Positions 1-8,507 of a stretch of DNA of 35,657 nucleotides are shown here, piece by piece (the stretch's first letter is position 1; each line of letters opens with the position of its first letter). Origin of the DNA: a virus. The translations under genes were made by a program, and so were the position numbers. The notes beneath the pieces were generated by a model that saw nothing but the letters and a program-made list of their open reading frames with translations, did not search any database and had not been told where the DNA came from. The DNA lies in the IMG/VR virus record IMGVR_UViG_3300020472_000082, positions 1 to 35,657 of that record. One strand, 5' to 3'.

Positions 1-332
1 TAGCTGGTGAAGGTAACAAAAACCCAACAGCTGCATCGGTACAAGCTCGTGGTCTTTTATTAGAAGGTAATAGAACTACTTTATTACAAAACGCAAAAAA
101 AAATAAGTTGGATAGCAGCGGTCTTAATGAGTTGGCCCAAGCAAATAAACAACTTGGTTTTAATGAAACAGAAGGTATGGGGCCAATCGAGTCTGTTAAG
201 TACCAGGTTACTAATCCTGAGTTTAAAAAAGATTTAAAGAAAACAGGTGAACGTCTAAGAAAAATACCGAGCTTTACTAATATTTTATTAAATGCTCTTG
301 GTGCAGGATCGGAAAATAAGTTGCTTGATTGA
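1..332 (+). CDS. C-terminal part of an unknown phage protein (cut by window edge)
   Basis: The frame is open from the first base (complete codons from position 3) to a TAA at 330-332, with no convincing start, so this is the 3' end of a gene that begins before the window. About 109 residues are visible. They are hydrophilic and look helical (NAKKNKLDSSGLNELAQ, then a Lys-rich stretch), with no motif I recognise. It lies two genes upstream of the portal gene, where podoviruses carry packaging or head genes, but I cannot call it terminase from this fragment. An internal TTG at 108 could start a 74-residue form, but the upstream codons read like the same protein. The next gene probably overlaps its end. 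Confidence 0.6.
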   Translation, partial: AGEGNKNPTAASVQARGLLLEGNRTTLLQNAKKNKLDSSGLNELAQANKQLGFNETEGMGPIESVKYQVTNPEFKKDLKKTGERLRKIPSFTNILLNALGAGSENKLLD

Positions 333-801
333 TATAATACAATCAAACGATCATATAGGGCTGTATAAGTTTTTAATTGAAAATAACTTTCCTGATATTA
401 AAGACCATACTGATCTTGTTTCTTACGCTACAATTTTTAGATTTATACATAACAAGGAAACAGCTGGTTATGTATGGATGTATGAATTGAAAGAAGAAGA
501 TGGAAGATTTCAATGTCATTTATGCATTGCAAATAAATATAAAGGAAAAATTTTAAACTTAAAAACCGTCAATAAGTTTTACAAGATGGCATTTGAAAAT
601 GGGGCAAACATTTTAGAATGTGATCCTGTTAAAGAAAATATTATTAAATTAAATAAACGGATAGGTTGGCAACAAAACACTGACCATTCTGTTGAACTAA
701 AATTACCATATATATGGAGGAACAATTATGGGAGTAGCAAAAAAATTAATAAAAAAGGTTATACCAAAGGAAATGTTACGGGCAGTCGTACCAACGCCTA
801 A
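292..801 (+). CDS. Possible GNAT-like acetyltransferase domain protein
   Basis: This is a 169-residue frame between the cut-off first gene and the portal-proximal genes. The layout resembles a small GNAT fold: a mid-protein block with Y-V-W-M-Y-E-L strands, a NKYKGK turn where acetyl-CoA-binding loops usually lie, a helix 'VNKFYKMAFENGANILE', and a C-terminal 'IIKLNKRIGWQQ' like the last GNAT helix and strand. This is fold-level resemblance by eye, not a firm match. The start is uncertain: the ATG at 292 overlaps the upstream gene by 41 bases and has no good ribosome binding site; GTG at 301 or TTG at 325 are alternatives. The last ~25 codons overlap the next gene, which has the better initiation signal. 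Confidence 0.5.
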   Translation: MLLVQDRKISCLIDIIQSNDHIGLYKFLIENNFPDIKDHTDLVSYATIFRFIHNKETAGYVWMYELKEEDGRFQCHLCIANKYKGKILNLKTVNKFYKMAFENGANILECDPVKENIIKLNKRIGWQQNTDHSVELKLPYIWRNNYGSSKKINKKGYTKGNVTGSRTNA

Positions 802-1057
802 CGTTGTTGAGCCTGAACCAGCACCTACACCACCACCTGCCCCTGTTGCACCACCACCTGCCCCTGTTGCACCTGCTCCTGTAGTGGCTTCACCACAAGT
901 TGCTGATCCAGCACCTGTTACTGAAGAAGCAATGGAAACTCAGGAAACAGATCAAGCGGTACAAAGAAAGAAAAAAGGTCGTAAGCCTCTTATCTTGACA
1001 TCTGCTCAAGGATTAGGCGGTTCACCTGACACATACTCACCAACTTTATTAGGTTAA
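728..1057 (+). CDS. Pro/Ala-rich portal-proximal phage protein
   Basis: This 109-residue protein starts at an ATG preceded by a good GGAGGA site (716-721). It has a basic N-terminus (KKLIKKVIPKEMLR), a low-complexity Pro/Ala/Val linker at about residues 27-65 with two near-identical PPPAPVA units, and a conserved-looking tail with KKKGRKPLILTSAQGLGG. Small proteins with a basic start, disordered middle and a Gly/Leu-rich end next to the portal gene are common in T7-like and related podoviruses, but their role is not established. It ends 3 bases before the portal start and was probably made with it. A virion or head-assembly role is inference from position only. Confidence 0.7.
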   Translation: MGVAKKLIKKVIPKEMLRAVVPTPNVVEPEPAPTPPPAPVAPPPAPVAPAPVVASPQVADPAPVTEEAMETQETDQAVQRKKKGRKPLILTSAQGLGGSPDTYSPTLLG

Positions 1058-1060
1058 TAT

Positions 1061-2656
1061 ATGAAAAATAAAACAGCAGAAATGCTGGTTGATCGTTTTC
1101 AAACGCTGAGAACGATGAGATCAACATGGGAAAGTCATTGGCAAGAAATAGCTGATTATATGCTTCCTCGTAAAGCAGACATTACACAACAAAGAACTCG
1201 TGGAGATAAGAGAACAGAACATATTTATGATGGTACTGCAATCCACTCCTTAGAATTATTAGGTGCAAGTTTACATGGTATGCTAACTAACGCAGCATCC
1301 CCCTGGTTCACTTTGCAATTTAAAGACTCTTTGTTAGCTGAAGATGATGATGCTCAAGAGTGGTTAGGCTCTGTTACTGAAGATATGTATGTAGCCTTTA
1401 ATCGTTCTAACTTTCAACAAGAAGTACAAGAGTTGTATCAAGATTTAATATCATTTGGTACTTCAGCTATGTTTGTAACCTCTGATGAAAATAATCTAGT
1501 TCGATTTAACACACGCCATATTAAAGAAATTTATATAAGTGAAAATGAAAAAGGGTTAGTTGATACTGTCTTTAGAAGATTTACAATTCCAGCTAGAGCT
1601 GCTGTTTCATTATTTGGTGAAACAAACGTGGGGCCTGGCATATTTAATAAATATAAAAAAGATGTTTTTGCTGATGTTGAATTACTTCATGTAGTTTCTC
1701 CACGAGATACTTATGACGCATCTAAAAAAGATAAAGGCAATATGCCTTTTAAATCATGTTACATAGATCCTGATGATATACATTTAATTTCAGAAGGAGG
1801 CTTCAATGAGTTTCCGTATGTTGTACCAAGATATTTAAAAGCAAGTTATGAGATCTATGGAAGATCTCCTGCAATGAATGCACTGCCTGATGTTAAGATG
1901 TTAAATAAAATGTCTGAAGTTACAATCAAAGCTGCACAAAAACAAATTGATCCACCTTTAATGGTTCCTGATGATGGCTTTATTTTACCTATTAGAACTG
2001 TACCTGGAGGATTAAACTTTTATCGATCAGGCTCAAGAGATCGAATTGAACCATTACAAACTGGAGCTAACAATCCGATAACAGTTAATATGATACAAGA
2101 TAGACAATTGGCTATTCAAAAAACTTTTTATGTAGATCAATTGTTAATGGCTCAAGGTGGTAATATGACTGCAACTGAGGTGTTACAACGAAACGAAGAA
2201 AAAATGAGATTGCTAGGCCCTGTGCTAGGAAGATTACAGTCCGAACTGCTCCAACCACTTATTGAACGAGTATTCAATATTTTAAATAGAGCTAATGTAT
2301 TCAAACCAGCACCTGAGATTATGCAAGGTCAAAATATAGAAATTGAATATGTCTCTCCTCTTGCTAAAGCACAGAGATCAGGAGACTTAAATGCTGTGAT
2401 GAGAGGCGTTGAAATCTTTGGGGCCATGTCACAGTTCTCACCTATTTTGGATTATTTAGATTCCGATGGACTTGCTAAATATATTCAAAAGACTTTGGGA
2501 TTACCAGCTAAAGTTATGAGATCAGATGCTGAAGTATCCCAAATTAGAAAACAAAGACAACAGCAACAACAACAGGCAGCTGAACAACAGCAAATGATGC
2601 AAGAGGCACAAGCAGTTGGATCAGCAGCACCAATGGTAAAAGCTGTTCAACAATAA
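1061..2656 (+). CDS. Portal protein (head-to-tail connector)
   Basis: The product (531 residues) is the portal, the dodecameric ring through which DNA is packaged and ejected. The N-terminus, with a basic helix followed by 'WQEIADYMLPRK', then 'HIYDGTAIHSLELLGASLHG' and 'NAASPWFTLQF', is characteristic of the T7 gp8 / podovirus head-tail connecting family (PF12236). Further typical blocks are YGRSPAMNALPDVKMLN at about residues 266-282 and 'MTATEVLQRNEEKMRLLGP' near 368-386. Length is normal for the family (about 500-560). The C-terminus is Gln-rich, probably a disordered tail inside the capsid. It follows the upstream gene by 3 bases with no strong Shine-Dalgarno, so coupled translation is likely. 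Confidence 0.97.
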   Translation: MKNKTAEMLVDRFQTLRTMRSTWESHWQEIADYMLPRKADITQQRTRGDKRTEHIYDGTAIHSLELLGASLHGMLTNAASPWFTLQFKDSLLAEDDDAQEWLGSVTEDMYVAFNRSNFQQEVQELYQDLISFGTSAMFVTSDENNLVRFNTRHIKEIYISENEKGLVDTVFRRFTIPARAAVSLFGETNVGPGIFNKYKKDVFADVELLHVVSPRDTYDASKKDKGNMPFKSCYIDPDDIHLISEGGFNEFPYVVPRYLKASYEIYGRSPAMNALPDVKMLNKMSEVTIKAAQKQIDPPLMVPDDGFILPIRTVPGGLNFYRSGSRDRIEPLQTGANNPITVNMIQDRQLAIQKTFYVDQLLMAQGGNMTATEVLQRNEEKMRLLGPVLGRLQSELLQPLIERVFNILNRANVFKPAPEIMQGQNIEIEYVSPLAKAQRSGDLNAVMRGVEIFGAMSQFSPILDYLDSDGLAKYIQKTLGLPAKVMRSDAEVSQIRKQRQQQQQQAAEQQQMMQEAQAVGSAAPMVKAVQQ

Positions 2657-2665
2657 GGAGGAAAC

Positions 2666-2905
2666 ATGGCTGATGAGCAACAAAATCAGACAATGCAAGA
2701 AGACCAGGTAAAACAACTGGTCACTGACTACAAGATAACATTTGGCACTGAACAAGGACAACGAGTATTAGAAGACTTACAAAATCGTTGTCATATTTAC
2801 AGAACGACAAATGTAAAAGGTGATGCCCACGAAAGTGCTTTTATGGAAGGACAACGTGCTGCAATACTTTTTATACTACAAATGACAAAGAAGGAGCTTA
2901 AATGA
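2666..2905 (+). CDS. Bbp19-like phage structural protein
   Basis: A 79-residue protein with a strong ribosome site (AAGGAGG at about 2655-2661). After a Gln-rich leader it carries a compact helical domain: 'FGTEQGQRVLEDLQNRCHIY', then 'AFMEGQRAAILFILQMTK'. The pattern of a Gly-rich turn, VLxDL, and a later EGxR with a hydrophobic helix matches small proteins like Bbp19 of Bordetella phage BPP-1, which sit directly after the portal in many podoviruses and are regarded as structural or assembly components. The function here is inferred from that family. Its stop codon overlaps the start of the next small gene (ATGA). Confidence 0.75.
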   Translation: MADEQQNQTMQEDQVKQLVTDYKITFGTEQGQRVLEDLQNRCHIYRTTNVKGDAHESAFMEGQRAAILFILQMTKKELK

Positions 2906-3021
2906 TTAAAGCATACACAGCTGCAAAAAAAATTTTCGATTTATGGTTAGCACTTAAAACCGAATGGAAAATAGCATCAGGGGTAGCACTCTTGATAATT
3001 TTAATAGTAATCTTTATATAA
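2902..3021 (+). CDS. 39-residue single-TM protein
   Basis: This tiny gene starts at an ATG sharing bases with the previous stop (ATGA), a classic coupling signal, and the upstream GGAGCTTAA gives a ribosome site. The product has an amphipathic, basic N-terminal part (MIKAYTAAKKIFDLWLALKT) and a C-terminal hydrophobic segment of about 15 residues (VALLIILIVIFI) that should span the membrane. I do not recognise a family. Position between the Bbp19-like and scaffold genes is conserved-looking spacing with no gap, which supports it being real. It might be a membrane-associated accessory made late; nothing in the sequence says more. Confidence 0.55.
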   Translation: MIKAYTAAKKIFDLWLALKTEWKIASGVALLIILIVIFI

Positions 3022-3033
3022 GGAGAAACAAAC

Positions 3034-3846
3034 ATGGCAGAAGAACAGGTAACGGCTGTCGAACAACAAAGCCAACCGTCTGAACAAACTGCTGCAACCG
3101 AAACAAGTTGGAGAGACAGTTTATCAGACGATTTAAAAACAAACGCATCATTACAAAAATTTAGTGATGTAGGAACACTAGCAAAAAGTTATATCAATGC
3201 TGAACAAATGATTGGCAAAGATAAAATGGTAGTGCCAGGAGTAAACACAACTGAAGATGAGTGGAACGACATCTATAATAAATTAGGTCGGCCACAAGAA
3301 CCAGGAGCTTATGAATTAAATCACAGTGTTGGTGAGGAATATCTGAATGCAGATATGCTAACAAGGTTTAAAGAAACGGCTCATAAGTATGGACTGTCAC
3401 CAAAACAAGCCCAAGGTGTTCTCGACCATTATCAAGACATAACCAATCAAGTTAATGTTGATAATGAAAATTCGGTAATGCTTACACAGCAAGAAAACGA
3501 AAGATCACTAAGAGAGGAATGGGGAAGAAGTTATGATGAGAATATTAATAAAGCCTCATCAATTGCTAAAACATTCCTGGGTGAAGAAATATTGACAACC
3601 AAACTAGCTGATGGATCTAACCTTGGAGACAACGCAGATTTAATCCGTGGATTAACAAAAATTGCTAATCTTGTCTCAGAAGATAAATTAGTTGGAGATA
3701 AAACATCAACTGTTGATACAGCCAATATTCAAAGTCAAATAAACACATTGACTGAATCAGGCGGTGCTTATTGGAACAAAATGGATCCAAACCATCAATC
3801 AACTGTAGATAAAGTTTTAGCCTTGAGGGAAATGCTCTCAAGCTAA
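3034..3846 (+). CDS. Capsid assembly scaffolding protein
   Basis: This 270-residue acidic, Gln/Glu-rich and largely helical protein sits directly upstream of the major capsid gene, the normal place for a scaffold. After an N-terminal disordered stretch comes 'SWRDSLSDDLKTNASLQKFSDVGTLAKSYINAEQMIGKDK' and 'DEWNDIYNKLGRPQEPGAYEL', a signature block of podovirus scaffolds. The rest is predicted coil and helix with a C-terminal 'KVLALREML' helix that in such proteins often contacts the shell. The start follows AAGGAG at 3020-3025. No protease motif is visible. Confidence 0.9.
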   Translation: MAEEQVTAVEQQSQPSEQTAATETSWRDSLSDDLKTNASLQKFSDVGTLAKSYINAEQMIGKDKMVVPGVNTTEDEWNDIYNKLGRPQEPGAYELNHSVGEEYLNADMLTRFKETAHKYGLSPKQAQGVLDHYQDITNQVNVDNENSVMLTQQENERSLREEWGRSYDENINKASSIAKTFLGEEILTTKLADGSNLGDNADLIRGLTKIANLVSEDKLVGDKTSTVDTANIQSQINTLTESGGAYWNKMDPNHQSTVDKVLALREMLSS

Positions 3847-3985
3847 TATTTGAACAACCGAGAGATCGGCTCAAGATGACAACAGGAAAAGACCGTCACC
3901 TATCAGGTGTAAAATGAAAGCCAACCCTGTAAAAAGGATAATTGACTGTAATTTTTCTTAACAACAACTAAACGAGGAGGACTCT
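3847..3985 (+). promoter_or_regulatory. Non-coding leader before the capsid gene, with possible RNA structure
   Basis: This 139-base gap is unusually long for this compact late region. A short perfect hairpin CACCT-ATC-AGGTG lies at 3897-3909, nested inside a possible ACAGG/CCTGT pairing (3882-3886 with 3926-3930) and a GGCT/AGCC pairing (3869-3872 with 3919-3922). A TTGACT at 3942-3947 looks like a -35 box but has no good -10 partner. The leader ends in a strong GAGGAGG ribosome site 5 bases before the capsid ATG. It could be a structured leader, a processing site or a promoter; the pairing was found by eye only. Confidence 0.35.
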
Positions 3986-4858
3986 ATGAGTTCACAAGTA
4001 ACAACTGCGTTTGTCCAACAATATAGTTCAAACGTAGCAATGTTGGCCCAACAAATGGGCAGCCGTCTTCGTGCCGCTGTTGATGTAGAAACAGTCACTG
4101 GTAAAAACGCTTACTTCGACCAAGTAGGCGTAACCGCTGCTGTGGAAAGAACATCTAGACACGCAGACACACCTCAGATCGATACGCCTCATTCTAGACG
4201 TAGGGTTTCCCTAGCCGACTACGAATGGGCTGACTTAATTGATGATCAGGATAAAGTTAGAATGTTAATTGATCCAACTTCTTCTTACGCAAAAGCTGCG
4301 GCTGCTGCAATGGGTAGAGCTATGGATGATGTTATCATTACTGCTTTAGGAGGAACAGCCTACACTGGAGAAACTGGCAGTACATCTACTGCTTTACCTT
4401 CAGGTAGTAAACACGCAACGTCTGACCAATCAGATGGACTTACAATTGCAAAATTAATTGCAGCTAAAAAGTTCTTTGATCTTGGTGACGTTGATCCATC
4501 AATCCCTAGATACATTGTATGTGGGGCAACACAGATTGCTGATCTACTTGGCACTACGCAAGTAACAAGTTCAGATTTTGCAACCGTCAAAGCTCTAGCT
4601 GCTGGTGATGTTGATTCCTTTATGGGTTTCAAATTCATCATGTCAAATAGACTTAGCTTAGACGCAACTAACACGGATGATAGACTTATCTATGCTTTCA
4701 CTCAAGATGCTATCAAATTGGCTGTTGGGAAAGACATCACTGCAAAGATTGATGTAAGACCTGACAAATCGTATGCTACTCAAGTGTACACATCTATGTC
4801 AATTGGAGCTACAAGAATGGAAGAAGAAAAAGTTTTCCAAATTCCGTGTGACGAATAA
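3986..4858 (+). CDS. Major capsid protein
   Basis: This 290-residue protein forms the head shell. It follows the scaffold gene and has a very strong ribosome site (GAGGAGG). Features typical of podovirus HK97-fold major capsid proteins are the N-terminal 'FVQQYSSNVAMLAQQMGSRL', the strand-turn 'RRRVSLADYEWADLIDDQDK', the helix 'SYAKAAAAAMGRAMDDVIITAL', and a late 'YAFTQDAIKLAVGKDI' near residues 231-247. Codon use is somewhat richer in C and G than its neighbours, as expected for the most highly expressed virion protein. A Gly/Thr-rich loop near residues 118-145 may correspond to the extended loop. Family assignment is secure by context and motif style. Confidence 0.95.
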   Translation: MSSQVTTAFVQQYSSNVAMLAQQMGSRLRAAVDVETVTGKNAYFDQVGVTAAVERTSRHADTPQIDTPHSRRRVSLADYEWADLIDDQDKVRMLIDPTSSYAKAAAAAMGRAMDDVIITALGGTAYTGETGSTSTALPSGSKHATSDQSDGLTIAKLIAAKKFFDLGDVDPSIPRYIVCGATQIADLLGTTQVTSSDFATVKALAAGDVDSFMGFKFIMSNRLSLDATNTDDRLIYAFTQDAIKLAVGKDITAKIDVRPDKSYATQVYTSMSIGATRMEEEKVFQIPCDE

Positions 4859-4874
4859 CATTAGGAGGTAAATT

Positions 4875-5354
4875 ATGGGTACTAAAAACTCAGATCTAGT
4901 TACTAATTTTGAAGCTGTACCACAGGTTCACAATAGTGCTGCCCTTCTACACGGTGTTGTTCGTGTAGCACAAGGAACTATAGCACTTGCTGCTGGTGAT
5001 AGTGATGATAACGATATTGTTATGTTAGCACCGATTCCAAGTAATGCTGTTGTATCTCAACTTTTTGTTGGATCTGACACATTAGGTGGATCGTGTACTT
5101 TCAATGTTGGAATCTACACTACTGCTGGAGTAGTTAAAGACGAAGATGTATTTGCTAGTGCAGTGGCTGACGCTGCTGCAATGGCCGATGTTCGTTTTGA
5201 AGCTGCTAACATCAATACAGCTGGTCAAAAAATGTATGAATTGGCTGGAGACAGTTCTGATCCAGGAGGTATGTACTATATAGCAGCTACTATGGCTGCT
5301 GATGGTGGTACTGCTGGTGATTTGTCTTTCAACATTCAATACGTTGTAAACTAG
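4875..5354 (+). CDS. Probable capsid decoration or minor head protein
   Basis: This 159-residue protein follows the capsid gene by 16 bases with an AGGAGG site at 4863-4868. It is rich in Ala, Gly, Val and Asp and looks all-beta: 'LLHGVVRVAQGTIALAAGDSDDNDIVMLAPIPSNAVV' then 'TFNVGIYTTAGVV' and a final 'AGDLSFNIQYVVN'. Small beta proteins like this immediately downstream of the capsid gene are common in marine phages and are usually virion components, often decoration or head-fibre proteins. The exact role is inference. It is the last gene before a strong hairpin, so it belongs to the capsid transcription block. Confidence 0.75.
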   Translation: MGTKNSDLVTNFEAVPQVHNSAALLHGVVRVAQGTIALAAGDSDDNDIVMLAPIPSNAVVSQLFVGSDTLGGSCTFNVGIYTTAGVVKDEDVFASAVADAAAMADVRFEAANINTAGQKMYELAGDSSDPGGMYYIAATMAADGGTAGDLSFNIQYVVN

Positions 5355-5362
5355 CATAAACT

Positions 5363-5390
5363 ATGGGGGCAGACGTTAGTCTGCCCTCAT
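5363..5390 (+). terminator. Strong hairpin after the capsid block, possible attenuating terminator
   Basis: A 12-pair stem (GGGGGCAGAC at 5365-5374 against GTCTGCCCTC at 5379-5388, extended by AT on each side) closes a GTTA loop, with one G-T wobble. The downstream bases (AACAATTAAG) are not T-rich, so it is not a textbook rho-independent terminator. In T7 a terminator also follows the capsid gene 10. Partial termination, RNA processing or mRNA protection of the capsid message are all possible. Confidence 0.6.
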
Positions 5391-5411
5391 AACAATTAAG
5401 AGATATTTTAT

Positions 5412-5978
5412 ATGGCATCACAAGTTGATATTTGTAATGGAGCTTTAAACCAATTAGGAGCTTCTACTATTATTAGTCTTACTGAAGACTCTAAAAACGC
5501 AAGAATTTTAAACCAACGATATGAAATGGTAAGAGATCGTGTTTTCCGAGAACATCCTTGGAACTGTTTAATTAAAAGAACTAAATTAGCACAAGACGCA
5601 GCTACACCTGCATACGAATACAGTTACCAATATACCCTCCCCTCAGATTGTCTCCGTGTTCTTAAAACTTATGAACAAAAAGATGATATAGATTTTAAGA
5701 TTGAAAACGGCAAACTTTTAACAGACGCTGGAACTGTTTATATTTTATATGTTGCTCGAATAACTGACACAATTATTTATGACACATCTTTAGTTGAAAC
5801 TTTATCATCTGCAATAGCATCGGATATTTGTTATGCCATTACAGGCTCAACAACTTTATGTGATATGATGGAAATGAAATACAAAGAAAAATTAAAAGAT
5901 GCTAGGTTCTCAGATGCCACTGAAGGTATGCCAGATGAACTAGATACTGACTATCCTTTTATATCTGCGAGGTACTAA
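5412..5978 (+). CDS. Tail tubular protein A (T7 gp11-like adaptor)
   Basis: This 188-residue protein is the adaptor ring between portal and nozzle. The N-terminus 'VDICNGALNQLGASTI' and 'ILNQRYEMVRDRVFREHPWNC' are hallmark blocks of the tail tubular A family, followed by 'YQYTLPSDCLRVLK' at about residues 72-85 and a C-terminal helix 'METKYKEKLKDAR'-type segment (here MEMKYKEKLKDAR). Length agrees with T7 gp11 (about 196). The gene ends exactly where the gp12-like gene starts (TAA-ATG), so the two tail genes are coupled. Confidence 0.95.
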   Translation: MASQVDICNGALNQLGASTIISLTEDSKNARILNQRYEMVRDRVFREHPWNCLIKRTKLAQDAATPAYEYSYQYTLPSDCLRVLKTYEQKDDIDFKIENGKLLTDAGTVYILYVARITDTIIYDTSLVETLSSAIASDICYAITGSTTLCDMMEMKYKEKLKDARFSDATEGMPDELDTDYPFISARY

Positions 5979-8507
5979 ATGCCAAGAGCTGCTCATGCAT
6001 TCTCTAACTTTACTGCTGGAGAACTATCACCACGATTAGATGGTCGAACAGATTTACAGAAATATTTTAACGGATGTAAAACACTTGAAAACATGGTGGT
6101 GCATCCTCATGGATCTGTAGCACGAAGACCAGGCACTAAATTTATTTCTGAAATTAAAACCAGTAGTGCAAAAACCAGACTTGTTCCTTTTGAGTTTTCT
6201 ACAACTCAAACGTATATTTTAGAGTTTGGTAATTTATATATTCGTTTCTATAAAGATAATGGAATTATAACTGAAGCTGCAAAAACAATAAGTGCAATTA
6301 CGAAAGCTAATCCAGGTGTAGTTACAGCATCATCCCATGGGTATAGTAATGGAGATTATGTTATTATCTCTGGCGTTGTTGGCATGACAGAATTAAATGG
6401 CCGACAATTTAAAGTGGCTAATAAAACAACCAACACATTTGAGTTGCAGGATATGGATGGTAATAATTTTAATACATCCTCTCTTACAACTTATGCATCA
6501 GCTGGTAGTGCTTATAAAATTTATCAAATCACAACAACCTACGCTACGGCTGATTTGTTTGATTTAAAATTTGCTCAATCTGCTGATGTTATGTATGTGG
6601 TGCATCCATCTTATGTAATTCGTAAGATTACTAGAACTGGACATACATCATGGTCAATAGCTAATGTTTCTATTAGTGGATCACCTAATCCGAACTTAAA
6701 TTCGGCAAGTGATAAATACCCATCATGCGTTAGTTTTTTTGAACAACGCCTGGTGTTTGGTAACAGTAATGATAATCCTCAGACCTTATGGTTTTCAAAG
6801 TCTGGTGATTATGAAAACTTTACTACAGGTACAGACTCTGATGATGCCATGATATTTACCATAGCATCTAACCAGGTTAATGCTATTCGTTACTTAGCTG
6901 CTTCTCGTTCCCTGCTTGTTGGAACTGTAGGTGGTGAATTTTTAGTTACGGGATCAGATACGGTTGATGGACTAACACCAACCAACATTAATATTCGTAG
7001 GCAATCAACGTATGGTTCTGCTAATATTGATGCTATTCCTGTTGGTAATGTTACGCTGTTTTTACAACGAGCTAAAAGAAAAATAAGAGAGTTGGTCTAT
7101 AACTACGATAGTGATAACTATGTGGCCCCAGATTTAACTATTCTTGCAGAACATATTACTGATAGTTTAATTACTGATATGGCATATCAACAAGAGCCAG
7201 ATTCAGTTTTATGGTGTACTCGAACAGATGGTGTGTTGATTGGTATGACCTATCAACGAACAGAAAATGTTATTGCCTGGCATCGACATATTATAGGTGG
7301 AAAATCGGATTCTGGTAAAACAACATTAACAAAGGCATTGGGCTTTACATCAAACAGCAGTAATGTTTCAACTACCAACAATACTATAACTATAAGTTCT
7401 CATGGCTTATCAACTGGAGATGTAGTTTCGTATTATGCAGCATCAAGTCCAATAGCAGGATTAAGACAAGATCGTTTTTACTATGCAATTGCAACAGATA
7501 GCAACACTTTAAAATTAGCTTTAACATCGGCAGATGCTACAGCAGGTACAGCAGTATCATTAACATCAACACCAAGCAGTGATACAACTCAGTACATTTA
7601 CAAAGGTGTAAATATTTTAAACAATACTTTTTATTCTGCTAGTCATGGTTTCGGTAATGATAGTTTTGTTTACTATTATCCTTCAGTGTCAGGAGATGCA
7701 TTAACAGGCATCTCAACTAACACAAAATATTATGTAGATGTTTTAGATGATAACCAGTTTAAATTATCAACATCATCTAACTTTGCAAGTTATGTTGATA
7801 TTACAGCAGTTGATACTACAGCTGCTACACACAAATGGCTAACACACGCAAAAGTTGAAACGGTTGCTGTTATTCCATCTGATAATAATGAAGATGAACT
7901 TTACATGATCGTAAACCGTTTTATTAACGGAAGCACTAGGCGTTATGTAGAATATTTAACACCATTTGATTATGGTGAAAGCCAACAAGATGCATTCTTT
8001 GTTGACAGTGGATTAACTTATAGTGGTGATGCTGATGCAACCATTTCTGGCTTAGATCATTTAGAAGGTGAAACAGTAGATGCCCTGGTTAATGGAGCAG
8101 CTCATTCACAAATAAGTGTTAGCTCTGGTGGCGTAACTTTAAGTAGTTCTGCTATGAAAGCACACATAGGATTAAATTATCCATCTGTATTGCAAACCAT
8201 GAGGGTAGAAGCAGGATCGGCTGATGGTACAGCACAAGGTAAAATAAAACGCATACACGATGTAACATTAAGATTACACAAAACCCTTGGTGCTGAGATT
8301 GGTGCAGATTTAGCTAACATGGAACGCATACCTTTTAGGGATAGTTCTATGTTAATGTCACAAGCAGTTGATTTGTTTACTGGTGATAAAGATGCAGAGT
8401 TTAGGGGAGATTTTGATAAAGCTGGTTATGTTTATGTTAGGCAAACAAGTCCGTTGCCATTAAACATCGTTGCTATTTACCCACGCTTAACAACATTTGA
8501 TGGATAA
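5979..8507 (+). CDS. Tail tubular protein B (T7 gp12-like nozzle)
   Basis: This 842-residue protein is the nozzle of the short tail. The start 'AFSNFTAGELSPRLDGRTDLQKYFNGCKTLENM' and 'HGSVARRPGTKFI' are diagnostic for the family, as are 'FEQRLVFGNSNDNPQTLWFSKSGDYENF' (about residues 252-280) and 'GSANIDAIPVGNVTLFLQRAKRKIREL'. It carries inserted beta modules, each with a SHG turn followed by a (N/T)xF(K/E)L strand: one near residues 105-185, two in tandem near 465-530 and 545-615. The C-terminus 'PLPLNIVAIYPRLTTFDG' is also typical. It overlaps the next start by 8 bases. Confidence 0.95.
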   Translation: MPRAAHAFSNFTAGELSPRLDGRTDLQKYFNGCKTLENMVVHPHGSVARRPGTKFISEIKTSSAKTRLVPFEFSTTQTYILEFGNLYIRFYKDNGIITEAAKTISAITKANPGVVTASSHGYSNGDYVIISGVVGMTELNGRQFKVANKTTNTFELQDMDGNNFNTSSLTTYASAGSAYKIYQITTTYATADLFDLKFAQSADVMYVVHPSYVIRKITRTGHTSWSIANVSISGSPNPNLNSASDKYPSCVSFFEQRLVFGNSNDNPQTLWFSKSGDYENFTTGTDSDDAMIFTIASNQVNAIRYLAASRSLLVGTVGGEFLVTGSDTVDGLTPTNINIRRQSTYGSANIDAIPVGNVTLFLQRAKRKIRELVYNYDSDNYVAPDLTILAEHITDSLITDMAYQQEPDSVLWCTRTDGVLIGMTYQRTENVIAWHRHIIGGKSDSGKTTLTKALGFTSNSSNVSTTNNTITISSHGLSTGDVVSYYAASSPIAGLRQDRFYYAIATDSNTLKLALTSADATAGTAVSLTSTPSSDTTQYIYKGVNILNNTFYSASHGFGNDSFVYYYPSVSGDALTGISTNTKYYVDVLDDNQFKLSTSSNFASYVDITAVDTTAATHKWLTHAKVETVAVIPSDNNEDELYMIVNRFINGSTRRYVEYLTPFDYGESQQDAFFVDSGLTYSGDADATISGLDHLEGETVDALVNGAAHSQISVSSGGVTLSSSAMKAHIGLNYPSVLQTMRVEAGSADGTAQGKIKRIHDVTLRLHKTLGAEIGADLANMERIPFRDSSMLMSQAVDLFTGDKDAEFRGDFDKAGYVYVRQTSPLPLNIVAIYPRLTTFDG

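Noticed and set aside
8497-8499. TTG start for the gp13-like gene
   Set aside because: An ATG follows immediately at 8500; no signal favours the TTG.
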